NCBI GenBank assembly: GCA_017640615.1
Contig: JAEPQK010000001.1
Location: forward strand, 186,001 to 250,000
DNA length: 64,000 nt
Direction: 5' to 3'
From: Rhizobiaceae bacterium
GTDB taxonomy: Bacteria; Pseudomonadota; Alphaproteobacteria; Rhizobiales; Rhizobiaceae
Shown: piece after piece, positions 17,581-26,171 of the stretch
How the letters are laid out: each line of letters begins with the position of its first letter
Numbering within the stretch: the first letter of the stretch is position 1
Notes under the pieces: model-generated
What the model saw: only the letters and a program-made list of their open reading frames with translations
Databases searched by the model: none
What the model was told of the DNA's origin: nothing
Program-made: the position numbers and the translations under genes

Positions 17581-18396
17581 CTATTCGCTGAAAAGCCGCA
17601 ATCCGTGATGCACCGACTCGCCCCCATCAATGGGCAGAATGGCGCCCGTCACGTAGGAGCCGGCGCGTGAACACAGATACAGCGTGGCGCCGGCAATGTC
17701 ATCCGGACGTCCGATACGGCCCATCGGGTTGCGGCTGCCCACGTCCGCTGCCTGCTCTTCACTTGCGGTGGCGAATGCGGTCATCCGGCTCTGAAATGGC
17801 CCGGGGGCGAATGCGTTGACGTTGATGTGACGCTCGCCAAATTCGCTCGCTAGCGTACGCGTGAGATGATGAACCGCCGCCTTGGATGCGGTGTAGGAAT
17901 ATGCCCCGTCGGCCATGGGCTGCGTGCCCATTACGGAGCCCAGGTTGATGATGCGCGCGGGGTCGTCGACGCTGCCGACTTTTTCAATCAGCGGCAGCAG
18001 CTCGCGGGTCAAGTGGAAGAGGCCGGTCACATTGACATTCAGCACCTTTGCCCACGCCGCGTAGGGAAACTCCTCGAGTTTCGCGCCCCATGAAACGCCG
18101 GCATTGTTGAGCAGGATATGCAGCTTGTCGGTGCGGTTGTTGACCTCGGCTACGAGCGCGTCGATGCCTTCCTCGGTGCTCACATCGCCAGCGAACCCCT
18201 CGGCCGAACCGTCTGCGCCAAGCGCGTTCAGCTCAGCAGCGACAGCCTCGCATGCGTCACCCTTGCGCGACGCGATAAGTACCCGCGCGCCGCCCTGCAC
18301 AAGACCAGTCGCGGCCATGCGTCCAATGCCGGTCGCGGCGCCGGTAACCAGTGCGACCTTGCCCTTCACTGAAAACAGATCGTCGATGTAACTCAT
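17581..18396 (-). CDS. SDR family oxidoreductase
   Basis: Classical short-chain dehydrogenase of 271 residues, first gene of the leftward operon. Start at 18396 is supported by GGGAGG just upstream. Motifs: TGAATGIGRMA (about 18-28), NNAGVSWG near 97-104, YSYTASKAAVHHL (catalytic Tyr and Lys near 164-168), and the C-terminal YVTGAILPIDGG. Such proteins near TetR/ACAD genes usually act as 3-hydroxyacyl-CoA or alcohol dehydrogenases. The 5' region contains a palindrome shared with the divergent TetR gene. Confidence 0.88.
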   Translation of the reverse strand: MSYIDDLFSVKGKVALVTGAATGIGRMAATGLVQGGARVLIASRKGDACEAVAAELNALGADGSAEGFAGDVSTEEGIDALVAEVNNRTDKLHILLNNAGVSWGAKLEEFPYAAWAKVLNVNVTGLFHLTRELLPLIEKVGSVDDPARIINLGSVMGTQPMADGAYSYTASKAAVHHLTRTLASEFGERHINVNAFAPGPFQSRMTAFATASEEQAADVGSRNPMGRIGRPDDIAGATLYLCSRAGSYVTGAILPIDGGESVHHGLRLFSE

Positions 18397-18439
18397 GGTT
18401 CCCTCCCGAAAATTTGCAAAGCTGCCGTACAGCGTTGAC

Positions 18440-18459
18440 AACATACCGAGTAGTATGTT
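18440..18459. promoter_or_regulatory. TetR-type operator between divergent genes
   Basis: AACATAC (18440-18446) and GTATGTT (18453-18459) are exact inverted arms around the 6-base core CGAGTA. Size and form match sites of TetR regulators of acyl-CoA catabolism, and it lies midway between the divergent SDR and TetR starts, so one protein could control both operons. Confidence 0.7.
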
Positions 18460-18533
18460 CTTTGTCTCGCTGTCCGTAAAGCAGCTCTCATTACAAAAAA
18501 GGCGGAATGGCGCGGACGCGGGGGGAGTGCATG

Positions 18534-19175
18534 ATGCTAGGCGCACGCGAAGTCGTGTCCGATAGTTCGACGGCCGAAATTCTGCTGGCAGCCGCGGATT
18601 GCTTCATGGAACGCGGCTACACCGCGACGTCGGTCGACGATGTCGCGCGGCGGCTGGGGGCCACCAAAGGCCGCATCTACCATCACTTTCCCTCCAAAGC
18701 CGATCTCTTCGCCGGTGTCTTCGAATACGGCATGGACCTGATCTGTGTCGTGATCGAGCCTTACCGGAACATGCCCGGCCCGGCGGCGGAGCGCTGGACG
18801 CAACTGGCGCTCGCCCACACCAAGCACATGATGAGGGCGAAGACGCTCGCCCGTGTGGTGTGGGAAGGCGTGGAAATGCATTTGCGCGGAGCGCGGACGC
18901 CCGAGCAGCGTTTGGTGCTCGATGGGTTGGTGAAGTACCGAAATAGCTATTCGAACATTTTCCGCGAGACGATCGTTCAAGCGCGAGAGGAAGGCGACTT
19001 CCATTTCGAAGATCCTGCGATCACCGTGCAGTCGATGTTCATGGCGCTGAACGCGCCGATTTTCTGGTACGTGCCGCGCCCCGGCGAGGACGAGGAAAAT
19101 ATCGAATCGATTGCCCGGCAGGTGGTGACATTCGTCTATCGCGGGCTAACCGGCAAAGGGGAGCTTGACCTGTGA
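18534..19175 (+). CDS. TetR family transcriptional regulator
   Basis: Probable repressor of the acyl-CoA gene cluster on both sides. The N-terminal HTH is clear: AAADCFMERGYTATSVDDVARRLGATKGRIYHHF (about residues 14-47 from the chosen start), where the YHHF ending is typical of the family. The C-terminal ligand domain is about 150 residues. GGGGGAG precedes two adjacent ATG codons at 18531 and 18534; a third in-frame ATG at 18507 has no ribosome site. The gene overlaps the following acyl-CoA dehydrogenase start by four bases, so regulator and enzyme are cotranscribed. An acyl-CoA is the probable inducer. Confidence 0.9.
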   Translation: MLGAREVVSDSSTAEILLAAADCFMERGYTATSVDDVARRLGATKGRIYHHFPSKADLFAGVFEYGMDLICVVIEPYRNMPGPAAERWTQLALAHTKHMMRAKTLARVVWEGVEMHLRGARTPEQRLVLDGLVKYRNSYSNIFRETIVQAREEGDFHFEDPAITVQSMFMALNAPIFWYVPRPGEDEENIESIARQVVTFVYRGLTGKGELDL

Positions 19176-20410
19176 GCGCCATGGACCTCGGCATGACGGA
19201 GCGGCTGAAGCCGATCCACGAAAAGGTCGCGACGATGGTGCGCGACGAGATCATTCCGGTCGACGAGGATTTTTTCGCGGAGATCGGCAAGGATGGCGAC
19301 CGCTGGTCTTACACCGCGCGTCAGACCGAGATCCTGGAGGGGTTGAAGGCCAAGGCGCGCGAGCGCGGGCTTTGGAACTTCTGGCTTACCAATTCCGATC
19401 AGGGCTACGGGCTGACGACGGTTGAATATGCCTATTTGGCGGAAGAGATGGGCAAGGCCCATCTGGGCGCCGAGACGTTCAATTGTTCCGCCCCCGACAC
19501 CGGCAATATGGAAGTGATCGAGCGCTACGGCACGCAGGCCCATAAAGACCAGTGGCTGGCTCCGCTGCTCGACGGCAAGATCCGCTCCGCCTATCTGATG
19601 ACCGAGCCTGACGTCGCCTCCTCGGACGCGACCAACATCGCCATGAGCTGCGTACGCGACGGCGACGAATATGTGCTCAATGGCGAGAAATGGTGGTCGT
19701 CGGGTGCGGGCGATCCACGCTGTGCGATCTACATAGTCATGGTGCGCACCGCGACCGAAGGTCCCCGGCACCAGCAGCATTCGATGATTCTCGTGCCCGC
19801 CGGTTCTCCCGGCATCACGAAACTGCGCGCAATGACTGTCTATGGTGACGATGACGCTCCGCACGGCCATCTGCACCTGCGTTTTGAGAATGTGCGCGTC
19901 CCGGCCGACAACCTGATCCTTGGTGAAGGGCGCGGCTTCGAAATCGCACAGGGGCGGCTTGGCCCGGGACGCATTCACCACTGCATGCGCGCGATCGGTC
20001 AGGCCGAGAAGGCGCTGGAACTGATGTGCCAGCGCGCGATGCGGCGCGAGGCGTTTGGCCAGACGCTCGCCAAGCTCGGCGCCAACTACGACATCATTGC
20101 CGAGTGCCGCATGGAGATCGAAATGGCGCGCCTTCTATGCCTCAAGGCGGCGTGGATGATGGATCAGGGTGACCCGCGCGCGGCAGCGCCATGGATCAGC
20201 CAGATCAAGGTTGTTGCTCCGCGCGTTGCGCTCAAGGTCACGGATGAGGCGGTGCAGATGTATGGCGGGCAAGGCATCAGCCAGGATACGCCGCTCGCCC
20301 GCTCGTGGACGCATCTGCGCACCCTGCGGCTGGCCGATGGGCCTGACGCGGTTCACCGCAGACAGGTGGCGCGCACCGAACTCAAGAAACACACGCAGGA
20401 AAAGGTCTGA
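19172..20410 (+). CDS. Acyl-CoA dehydrogenase of the ACAD10/11 type
   Basis: FAD enzyme of 412 residues, GTG start overlapping the TetR stop, AAGGGGAG nine bases upstream. The family core is visible: YLMTEPDVASSDATN (about 144-158), GEKWWSSGA (about 171-179), and C-terminal YGGQGISQDTPLA. The ending LRLADGPDAVHRRQVA is characteristic of the ACAD10/11 subgroup, whose members work with an APH-type kinase on 4-hydroxyacyl-CoAs (LvaC in levulinate catabolism). The kinase lies in the divergent operon. Substrate chain length is unknown. Confidence 0.9.
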   Translation: MSAMDLGMTERLKPIHEKVATMVRDEIIPVDEDFFAEIGKDGDRWSYTARQTEILEGLKAKARERGLWNFWLTNSDQGYGLTTVEYAYLAEEMGKAHLGAETFNCSAPDTGNMEVIERYGTQAHKDQWLAPLLDGKIRSAYLMTEPDVASSDATNIAMSCVRDGDEYVLNGEKWWSSGAGDPRCAIYIVMVRTATEGPRHQQHSMILVPAGSPGITKLRAMTVYGDDDAPHGHLHLRFENVRVPADNLILGEGRGFEIAQGRLGPGRIHHCMRAIGQAEKALELMCQRAMRREAFGQTLAKLGANYDIIAECRMEIEMARLLCLKAAWMMDQGDPRAAAPWISQIKVVAPRVALKVTDEAVQMYGGQGISQDTPLARSWTHLRTLRLADGPDAVHRRQVARTELKKHTQEKV

Positions 20411-20416
20411 GCCGGT

Positions 20417-21385
20417 TTGAAAGCGATCATCGCCCGCGACTACGGTCCACTCGAGAACCTGGAATATGCCGACTGGCCCGAACCACAGGCTGGCGCCCGC
20501 GATGTGGTTATCGAAGCCGAGGCAATTGGCGTGAACTTCCCCGACGGGCTGCTTGTGCAGGGTCTCTACCAGATGAAGCCGCAAGTGCCATTTGTGCCCG
20601 GCATGGAGATGGCCGGACGCGTGGTGGCAGTAGGCGACGAGGTGAAGACACTCGAGGTCGGTGACCGGGTCGCCGCCATGGGCTCGCTTGGCGCGTATGC
20701 GGAAAAGATGTCCGCGTCCGAAAACACTGTGATGAAGCTTCCTGACGGAATGCCGGCGGCTGATGCCTGCGCGCTGATGTGCGGCTACGGAACCTCACAT
20801 TATGCGCTGAAGCAGCGCGGGCAGCTAAAGGCGGGCGAAACGCTTTGCGTTCTTGGCGCATCGGGTCTGACAGGGCTCGCCGCCGTCCAGATTGGCAAGG
20901 CGATGGGCGCGCGCGTGATCGCGGTCGCGTCTTCCGATGAAAAGCGACAGCATGCGCGCGACGCAGGTGCCGACGAAGCGATCGGCTATGAAAATTTGCG
21001 CGACGACCTGAAGTCTCTCACCGGCGGAAAGGGTGTCGATGTGGCGTTCGACCCGGTCGGTGGCGATAGCTTCGATGCGCTGGCGCGCTCGATGAGTTGG
21101 GGCGGGCGGCTGCTCGTCATTGGCTTCGCGTCGGGAACCATTCCCAAGCTGCCGGTGAACCTGACTCTCGTGAAGGGGTTCGCAGTCGTCGGCGTGTTCT
21201 GGGGCGCCTTTACCGCCAAGGAGCCAGCCGTCTACGCCGACAATATGCGCGAGCTCATAGGCTGGTACGTGGCGGGCAACGTGAAGCCGCTGATCGAGAG
21301 CAAGCACAAACTCAGTGACGCAGCCGATGTGTTGAAGCGCGTGCTTGGGCGTGGCGCAATGGGCAAGCTGATACTGGAGCCATGA
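20417..21385 (+). CDS. NADPH:quinone oxidoreductase-like MDR protein
   Basis: Medium-chain dehydrogenase/reductase without structural zinc, 322 residues. N-terminal GroES-like domain (PFVPGMEMAGRVVAVGDEVK) and Rossmann domain with GASGLTGLAAVQIGKAMGAR (about 151-170). TTG start six bases after the dehydrogenase gene. In this subgroup members reduce quinones or act as enoyl-CoA reductases. It is part of the rightward operon controlled by the TetR protein and may reduce an unsaturated CoA ester. Exact reaction unknown. Confidence 0.85.
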   Translation: MKAIIARDYGPLENLEYADWPEPQAGARDVVIEAEAIGVNFPDGLLVQGLYQMKPQVPFVPGMEMAGRVVAVGDEVKTLEVGDRVAAMGSLGAYAEKMSASENTVMKLPDGMPAADACALMCGYGTSHYALKQRGQLKAGETLCVLGASGLTGLAAVQIGKAMGARVIAVASSDEKRQHARDAGADEAIGYENLRDDLKSLTGGKGVDVAFDPVGGDSFDALARSMSWGGRLLVIGFASGTIPKLPVNLTLVKGFAVVGVFWGAFTAKEPAVYADNMRELIGWYVAGNVKPLIESKHKLSDAADVLKRVLGRGAMGKLILEP

Positions 21386-21395
21386 GGGGAAAGCG

Positions 21396-22436
21396 ATGAC
21401 ATTGCCGACAACCATGCGCGCGCTACTTCTGAAGAATGACGGCTATGCACGTTCGCACTCCGGCACTGTGCTGGAAGCGATGGACCCATATGTTGAGGCC
21501 GGCGAGATCGATGTGCCTGAGCCCGGCCCGAGGCAGGTGCTTCTCAAGGTGAAGCTCGCCTCGATCAATCCGTCAGACGTTATGTTCGTCAAAGGCCTCT
21601 ACGGACAGCCGCGCAAGCTTGGCCAACCGGCCGGCTTCGAGGGCGTTGGCGAGGTTGTGGCCACCGGAGACGATCCGAGTGCCAAGGCACTTGCCGGTCA
21701 GCGTGTGGCCTTCGCAACCGGACTTACCAATTGGGGTTCTTGGGCGGAATATGCCGTGGCTGAGGCCGCGGCGTGCATACCGCTGATGCCGGCGCTGAGG
21801 GACGAGGATGCCGCGGCGATGATCGTCAACCCGCTCACGGCGCTGGCGATGTTCGGAATCGTGAAGGACGAAGGCGAGAAGGCTTTCATCGTAACAGCGG
21901 GCGCGAGCCAGCTCTGCAAACTGATGATCGCCGTTGCCAAGGACGAAGGCTACCGACCGATCGCGATCGTGCGCCGCGACGACCAGATCGCTCTGCTGAA
22001 GGAGCAGGGTGCGGCACATGTGCTCAACGCAACGGCCAGCGGCTTTGCGCGCGAGCTGGCGGCGGTATGCCAGGAGGAAAAGCCGCGCATTCTGCTCGAT
22101 GCAGTCAGCGGGCCCGTCGCGTCCACCGTATTTCACGTGATGGGCAAGGGCGCGCGCTGGATTGTCTACGGGAGGCTCGACGCTACCGACACTGTGATCA
22201 AGGAGCCGGGACAGCTGATCTTTATGGACAAGAAGATCGAGGGCTTCTGGCTGACGCAATGGATGCGCAGCGGCACACCGGAACGCCGCATGGCCGCCGT
22301 CATGGAAGCGCAGCAGCGCTTTGCCGACGGCCGCTGGAAAACGGACGTGACGGCGGTCGTTCCGCTCGGCGATGCCATGGAACGAGTTGCCGATGAACTG
22401 GCCAAGCCGAATGGCAAGGTTTTCATCGCGCCATAG
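21396..22436 (+). CDS. MDR oxidoreductase, enoyl-reductase-like
   Basis: Second zinc-less medium-chain reductase, 346 residues, 10 bases after the first. LASINPSDVMFVKGLYG and GFEGVGEVVATGDD mark the GroES-like domain; FIVTAGASQLCKLMIAVAKDEG (about 163-184) is the cofactor region, whose Gly pattern is degenerate compared with the first MDR. Closest in style to mitochondrial trans-2-enoyl-CoA reductase (MECR/ETR)-like proteins. Two MDR genes in tandem in one operon suggest reduction steps on different intermediates. Confidence 0.82.
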   Translation: MTLPTTMRALLLKNDGYARSHSGTVLEAMDPYVEAGEIDVPEPGPRQVLLKVKLASINPSDVMFVKGLYGQPRKLGQPAGFEGVGEVVATGDDPSAKALAGQRVAFATGLTNWGSWAEYAVAEAAACIPLMPALRDEDAAAMIVNPLTALAMFGIVKDEGEKAFIVTAGASQLCKLMIAVAKDEGYRPIAIVRRDDQIALLKEQGAAHVLNATASGFARELAAVCQEEKPRILLDAVSGPVASTVFHVMGKGARWIVYGRLDATDTVIKEPGQLIFMDKKIEGFWLTQWMRSGTPERRMAAVMEAQQRFADGRWKTDVTAVVPLGDAMERVADELAKPNGKVFIAP

Positions 22437-22531
22437 CGCGAAAAACACGCCATTTGCTTGAGGAAGCAAGCGGCGTAGAATTTTCACCGCCAGAGCGACG
22501 CAGATCGCCAGGCGCAGAGGGAGGAGAGACG

Positions 22532-23407
22532 TTGGACGTCTTGCAGCTTGTCGTCAGCGGGCTAGCGAATGGTTGTATTTACGGCCTGATCGCGCTTGGC
22601 TTCGTGCTCATTTACAAGGCAACCGAGCAGGTGAATTTCGCCCAGGGCGACTTCATGATGCTTGGCGCATTTGTGTGTCTCGGCCTCACGAACAGCCAGT
22701 TCATGGGCTGGCCCTTCTGGGTTTCCGTGCCGATCGCAATCGTGATCATGGGTGCGTTTGGTTACACGCTTGAGACGCTGGTGCTGCGCAAGATGTTCGG
22801 TCAGCCACAGGTGGCGGTCGTCATTTTGACGATTGCACTGGGCTTCGTACTTCGCTTCTTTGCCGGCCTTATCTGGGGGCATGAACCGGTTTCGCTGGAG
22901 TCGCCGCTTGCCGGCCAGGAGTTGCGCTTTGGCGGGCTGGTGCTCGGCTGGGACGAGGTGACCGTCATCCTCGTCACTGTAGTGCTGACGCTGCTTCTCT
23001 ATTTCTACTTCAATCGCACGCGGCTCGGTGTCGCCATGCAGGCCTCATCGCAGAACCAGCTTGCGGCCTATTACATGGGCATTCCGGTAAAGCGCTTGAA
23101 TTCCTTCATCTGGGCACTGGCCGGCATGGTTGCGGCTGTCGCCGGCATACTGTTTGCCTCAAAGGGGTCCATTGAACCCTCGATCGGTCTCATCGGCATC
23201 AAGGCGTTTGCGGCGGCCGTGATCGGTGGCTTCGGTTCTCTGCCCGGCGCGCTGCTCGGTGGGCTGGTTGTCGGTCTGATCGAGCCGTTTTCGGCGCGCT
23301 ATATCGCGGCCGGCTACTCGCAGATCATGCCGTATCTGCTGCTCTTCCTCATCCTCGTGTTCAGGCCCCACGGCATTCTTGCCCAGGTCCACTCGAAGAA
23401 GGTCTAG
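22532..23407 (+). CDS. Branched-chain amino acid-type ABC permease, LivH-like
   Basis: Membrane subunit of a HAAT/Liv family importer. TTG start at 22532 with GGAGGAGAG upstream gives the family N-terminus LQLVVSGLANGCIYGLIALG; 291 residues is the normal length. Motifs NFAQGDFMMLGAF and the C-terminal IKAFAAAVIGGFGSLPGALLG are typical. The latter carries the EAA-like loop that contacts the ATPase. It begins a livHMGF set followed by an acyl-CoA ligase and binding protein, so the cargo is likely a carboxylic acid rather than an amino acid. Confidence 0.93.
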   Translation: MDVLQLVVSGLANGCIYGLIALGFVLIYKATEQVNFAQGDFMMLGAFVCLGLTNSQFMGWPFWVSVPIAIVIMGAFGYTLETLVLRKMFGQPQVAVVILTIALGFVLRFFAGLIWGHEPVSLESPLAGQELRFGGLVLGWDEVTVILVTVVLTLLLYFYFNRTRLGVAMQASSQNQLAAYYMGIPVKRLNSFIWALAGMVAAVAGILFASKGSIEPSIGLIGIKAFAAAVIGGFGSLPGALLGGLVVGLIEPFSARYIAAGYSQIMPYLLLFLILVFRPHGILAQVHSKKV

Positions 23408-23412
23408 GGCTC

Positions 23413-24513
23413 ATGAGGACTGTTTTCAAAACGACATACGACGCGGACATCAACCTGTTCCGCCACGGGCCGCAGGCCGCCTGGTACGGATTGTTGCTCG
23501 TGCTGATGCTCGTCATCCCCTTCATGTTCGACGATTTCTGGATCGGTGAAGCTACGAACATGCTGATCTGGGCGATCGCCGGCATGGGGCTGATGATCCT
23601 TGTCGGCCAAACCGGACAGGCAAGCCTGGGCCATGCGGCGTTTCTTGCCGTCGGCTGCTACGCCAACGTGCTGCTGCAGGAGAAGCTCGGTTTGCCGTTC
23701 ATTCTGTCGTTTCCGCTGGGCGGGCTGATCGCAGGCATCGCCGGCGTCCTCGTCGCCATTCCGACGACGCGACTGCACGGCATCTACCTGGCCATCGCAA
23801 CCCTGGCGATCTCGATCCTTGCGGACGATCTCATCGTGATCGCCGAGCCCCTGACAAATGGCGTGATCGGCCTTTTCGCGCCCGACATTGCGATATTCGG
23901 CGTCACCATCAACCGGTACGGCAATCCGGACCTGTTCTACTGGCTGGTTCTGGCGATCACTCTCATCGTCGTGCTGATCTACCGCAATGTGCTGCGCACA
24001 TCCCTCGGGCGCTCTTTCGCAGCTGTGCGCGACTCGGAAGTCTCGGCGCGCGCGATGGGCGTGAATGTGGCGCGCACCAAGGCAATCTCGTTTGGCATCT
24101 CGGCCGGCATTACGGGGCTCGCCGGCGCGCTGATGGGACACTTTGCCGGTATCTTCAACAACGAGACCTTCAACATCATTATCTCGATCCAGCTTCTGCT
24201 GATGATCGTTATCGGTGGCCTGGGGTCGATCCACGGCGCGTTTTTCGGCGCGATCATCGTCGCGATCCTGCCACAGACGATCGCCATCGCCCGCGATCAG
24301 GTGACGGGTGCGCTGGGGCTGAGTTCGGTAGCAATACCGGGCCTGGAAACCGCGATCTTCGGGTTCATCCTGATCGGCTTTATCCTGTTTGAGCCAATGG
24401 GCATCTACGGCCGCTGGATCAAGATACGCACCTATTTCGAGCTGTTCCCGTTCTACCGGCGCGACATGTTCCGCAGGCAGAAAAGCTACCTAAAGACGGA
24501 GAGAATGCGATGA
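23413..24513 (+). CDS. Branched-chain amino acid-type ABC permease, LivM-like
   Basis: Second membrane subunit of the Liv-type importer, 366 residues with about ten hydrophobic segments. Family motifs: LVGQTGQASLGHAAFLAVGC (about 72-90), TLAISILADDL, and the ATPase-contact loop LLMIVIGGLGSIHGAFFGA (about 261-279). The C-terminal extension after GIYGRWIKIRTYF is charged and cytoplasmic. It starts 5 bases after livH and overlaps livG by 4. Confidence 0.93.
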   Translation: MRTVFKTTYDADINLFRHGPQAAWYGLLLVLMLVIPFMFDDFWIGEATNMLIWAIAGMGLMILVGQTGQASLGHAAFLAVGCYANVLLQEKLGLPFILSFPLGGLIAGIAGVLVAIPTTRLHGIYLAIATLAISILADDLIVIAEPLTNGVIGLFAPDIAIFGVTINRYGNPDLFYWLVLAITLIVVLIYRNVLRTSLGRSFAAVRDSEVSARAMGVNVARTKAISFGISAGITGLAGALMGHFAGIFNNETFNIIISIQLLLMIVIGGLGSIHGAFFGAIIVAILPQTIAIARDQVTGALGLSSVAIPGLETAIFGFILIGFILFEPMGIYGRWIKIRTYFELFPFYRRDMFRRQKSYLKTERMR

Positions 24514-25295
24514 GCCTTCTCGAGATTGACAATGTGACGCTGCGCTTCGGTGGGGTGGTTGCGGTGGACCAGGTGTCGTTCTCGGTCGAGGAAGGCGAGG
24601 TCTTTGCGATCGTCGGTCCCAATGGCGCGGGCAAGTCGACGCTCTTCAATCTGATTTCGCGTTTCTACGACCCTGCGGAAGGTGACATCCGTTTCGACGG
24701 CAAGAGCATCCTTTCGCTCGGAGCCGATGCGATTGCAGGGCTCGGCATTGCGCGGACTTTCCAGAACATCGAGCTCTTCGAACAGGCGACGGTGCTGCAA
24801 AACCTCCTTGTGGGTCGCCACCGGCATCGCAAGAGCAACCTCTTCAGCCAGGCGCTCTTCCTGCCCAGCGTACGTGAAGAAGAGCGGCAGCATCGGCTGG
24901 CGGTTGAACGCGTGATCGAATTTCTCGACCTTCAGGCCTATCGCGAGAAATACATCGCCGGCCTGCCATATGGCGTGCGCAAGGTGGTGGAGATGGGCCG
25001 GGCGCTTGCGCTCGAGCCGCGGCTTCTGTTGCTCGATGAGCCTGCATCCGGCCTGTCGGTCGAGGAAACACAGGACGTCGCTTTCTGGGTCGAAGACATC
25101 AAGAAGCAAATGGGCATCACCGTGCTGATGGTTGAGCACGACATGCATCTTGTCGCCTCGGTGTCGGACCGCGTTCTGGCGCTCGCCGACGGCAAGATGC
25201 TGGCACTTGGCACTCCGCCGGAGGTGCAGAACCATCCAGCCGTCGTTGAAGCCTATATCGGCACCACAGACGCCAACGAGAAGGTGCCCGCGTAA
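24510..25295 (+). CDS. ABC transporter ATPase, LivG-like
   Basis: First ATPase of the Liv-type importer, 261 residues. Walker A GPNGAGKST at 36-44, a Q-loop in GIARTFQNIELFE, signature region YGVRKVVEMGRAL (the degenerate C-loop common in LivG proteins), Walker B LLLLDEPASGL and switch His in LMVEHDMHLV. Overlaps livM by 4 bases and touches livF through TAATG, indicating tight coupling in one transcript. Confidence 0.93.
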   Translation: MSLLEIDNVTLRFGGVVAVDQVSFSVEEGEVFAIVGPNGAGKSTLFNLISRFYDPAEGDIRFDGKSILSLGADAIAGLGIARTFQNIELFEQATVLQNLLVGRHRHRKSNLFSQALFLPSVREEERQHRLAVERVIEFLDLQAYREKYIAGLPYGVRKVVEMGRALALEPRLLLLDEPASGLSVEETQDVAFWVEDIKKQMGITVLMVEHDMHLVASVSDRVLALADGKMLALGTPPEVQNHPAVVEAYIGTTDANEKVPA

Positions 25296-26104
25296 TGTTG
25301 CAAGCAGCTGAAAAAACTGGAACCGAAGCTGCGAGCGACGCCGTTCTGTCGGTGCGGAATCTCGAAAGCTATTATGGCCCGATCGTGGCCATTCGCGGCG
25401 CCAGCCTTGAGGTGCGCGCCGGTCAGATCGTGACTGTGCTCGGCGCCAATGGGGCAGGCAAGACAACGCTTCTGAAAACCATCTCGGGGGTCATGAACCC
25501 TGAGAAGGGCGAGATTTTCTACAATGGCCGCAACATCGCCGGTGCGGAGCCCGACGAAGTCGTGCGCTCCGGCATCGTGCATGTGCCGGAGGGGCGCGAG
25601 GTCTTTCCGCTGCTCACAGTGGAAGAGAACCTCAGGATGGGCGCATATACGCGTTCCGATGCCGCCGGCGTGCGGGAGGACGAGGAGATGGTTTATTCCT
25701 ATTTCCCGATCCTGAAAGAGCGTGCGCGGCAAGCCGCGGGCACACTGTCCGGTGGTCAGCAGCAGATGCTTGCTATCGGGCGCGGGCTTATGGCGCGCCC
25801 GCGCGTCATGCTGCTCGACGAGCCCAGCCTCGGCCTTTCACCGCTACTGGTGAAGGAAATTTTCGCCATCATTCGCCGGCTCAATGAGGAGCAGGGTGTG
25901 ACCATGATGCTGGTCGAGCAGAATGCAATGGTTGCGCTCAACGTCGCCGACTATGGCTACGTGATGGAGCTTGGCCGCATCGTGATGGCCGACGAGGCGC
26001 AAAGCCTGCTGCGGTCGAAGGACGTGCAGGAGTTCTATCTAGGCATTCAGGAAGAAACGCAGCGCGGCCAGAAGCGCTGGAAACAGAAGAAGACCTGGCG
26101 ATGA
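25295..26104 (+). CDS. ABC transporter ATPase, LivF-like
   Basis: Second ATPase of the Liv-type importer, 269 residues. Walker A GANGAGKTT (about 51-59), Q-loop and LivF-typical VHVPEGREVFPLLTVEENL, signature LSGGQQQMLAIGRGLM, Walker B VMLLDEPSLGL and switch LVEQNA. The C-terminal tail after FYLGIQEE is unusually basic (KRWKQKKTW). The start shares its first base with the livG stop. Confidence 0.93.
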   Translation: MLQAAEKTGTEAASDAVLSVRNLESYYGPIVAIRGASLEVRAGQIVTVLGANGAGKTTLLKTISGVMNPEKGEIFYNGRNIAGAEPDEVVRSGIVHVPEGREVFPLLTVEENLRMGAYTRSDAAGVREDEEMVYSYFPILKERARQAAGTLSGGQQQMLAIGRGLMARPRVMLLDEPSLGLSPLLVKEIFAIIRRLNEEQGVTMMLVEQNAMVALNVADYGYVMELGRIVMADEAQSLLRSKDVQEFYLGIQEETQRGQKRWKQKKTWR

Positions 26105-26171
26105 TGAGCGGCGCGCCGATTTCGATCTCCCTCGGGGAAATGAACGCGCCGCGAAAAGTGAGGAGCACGCT

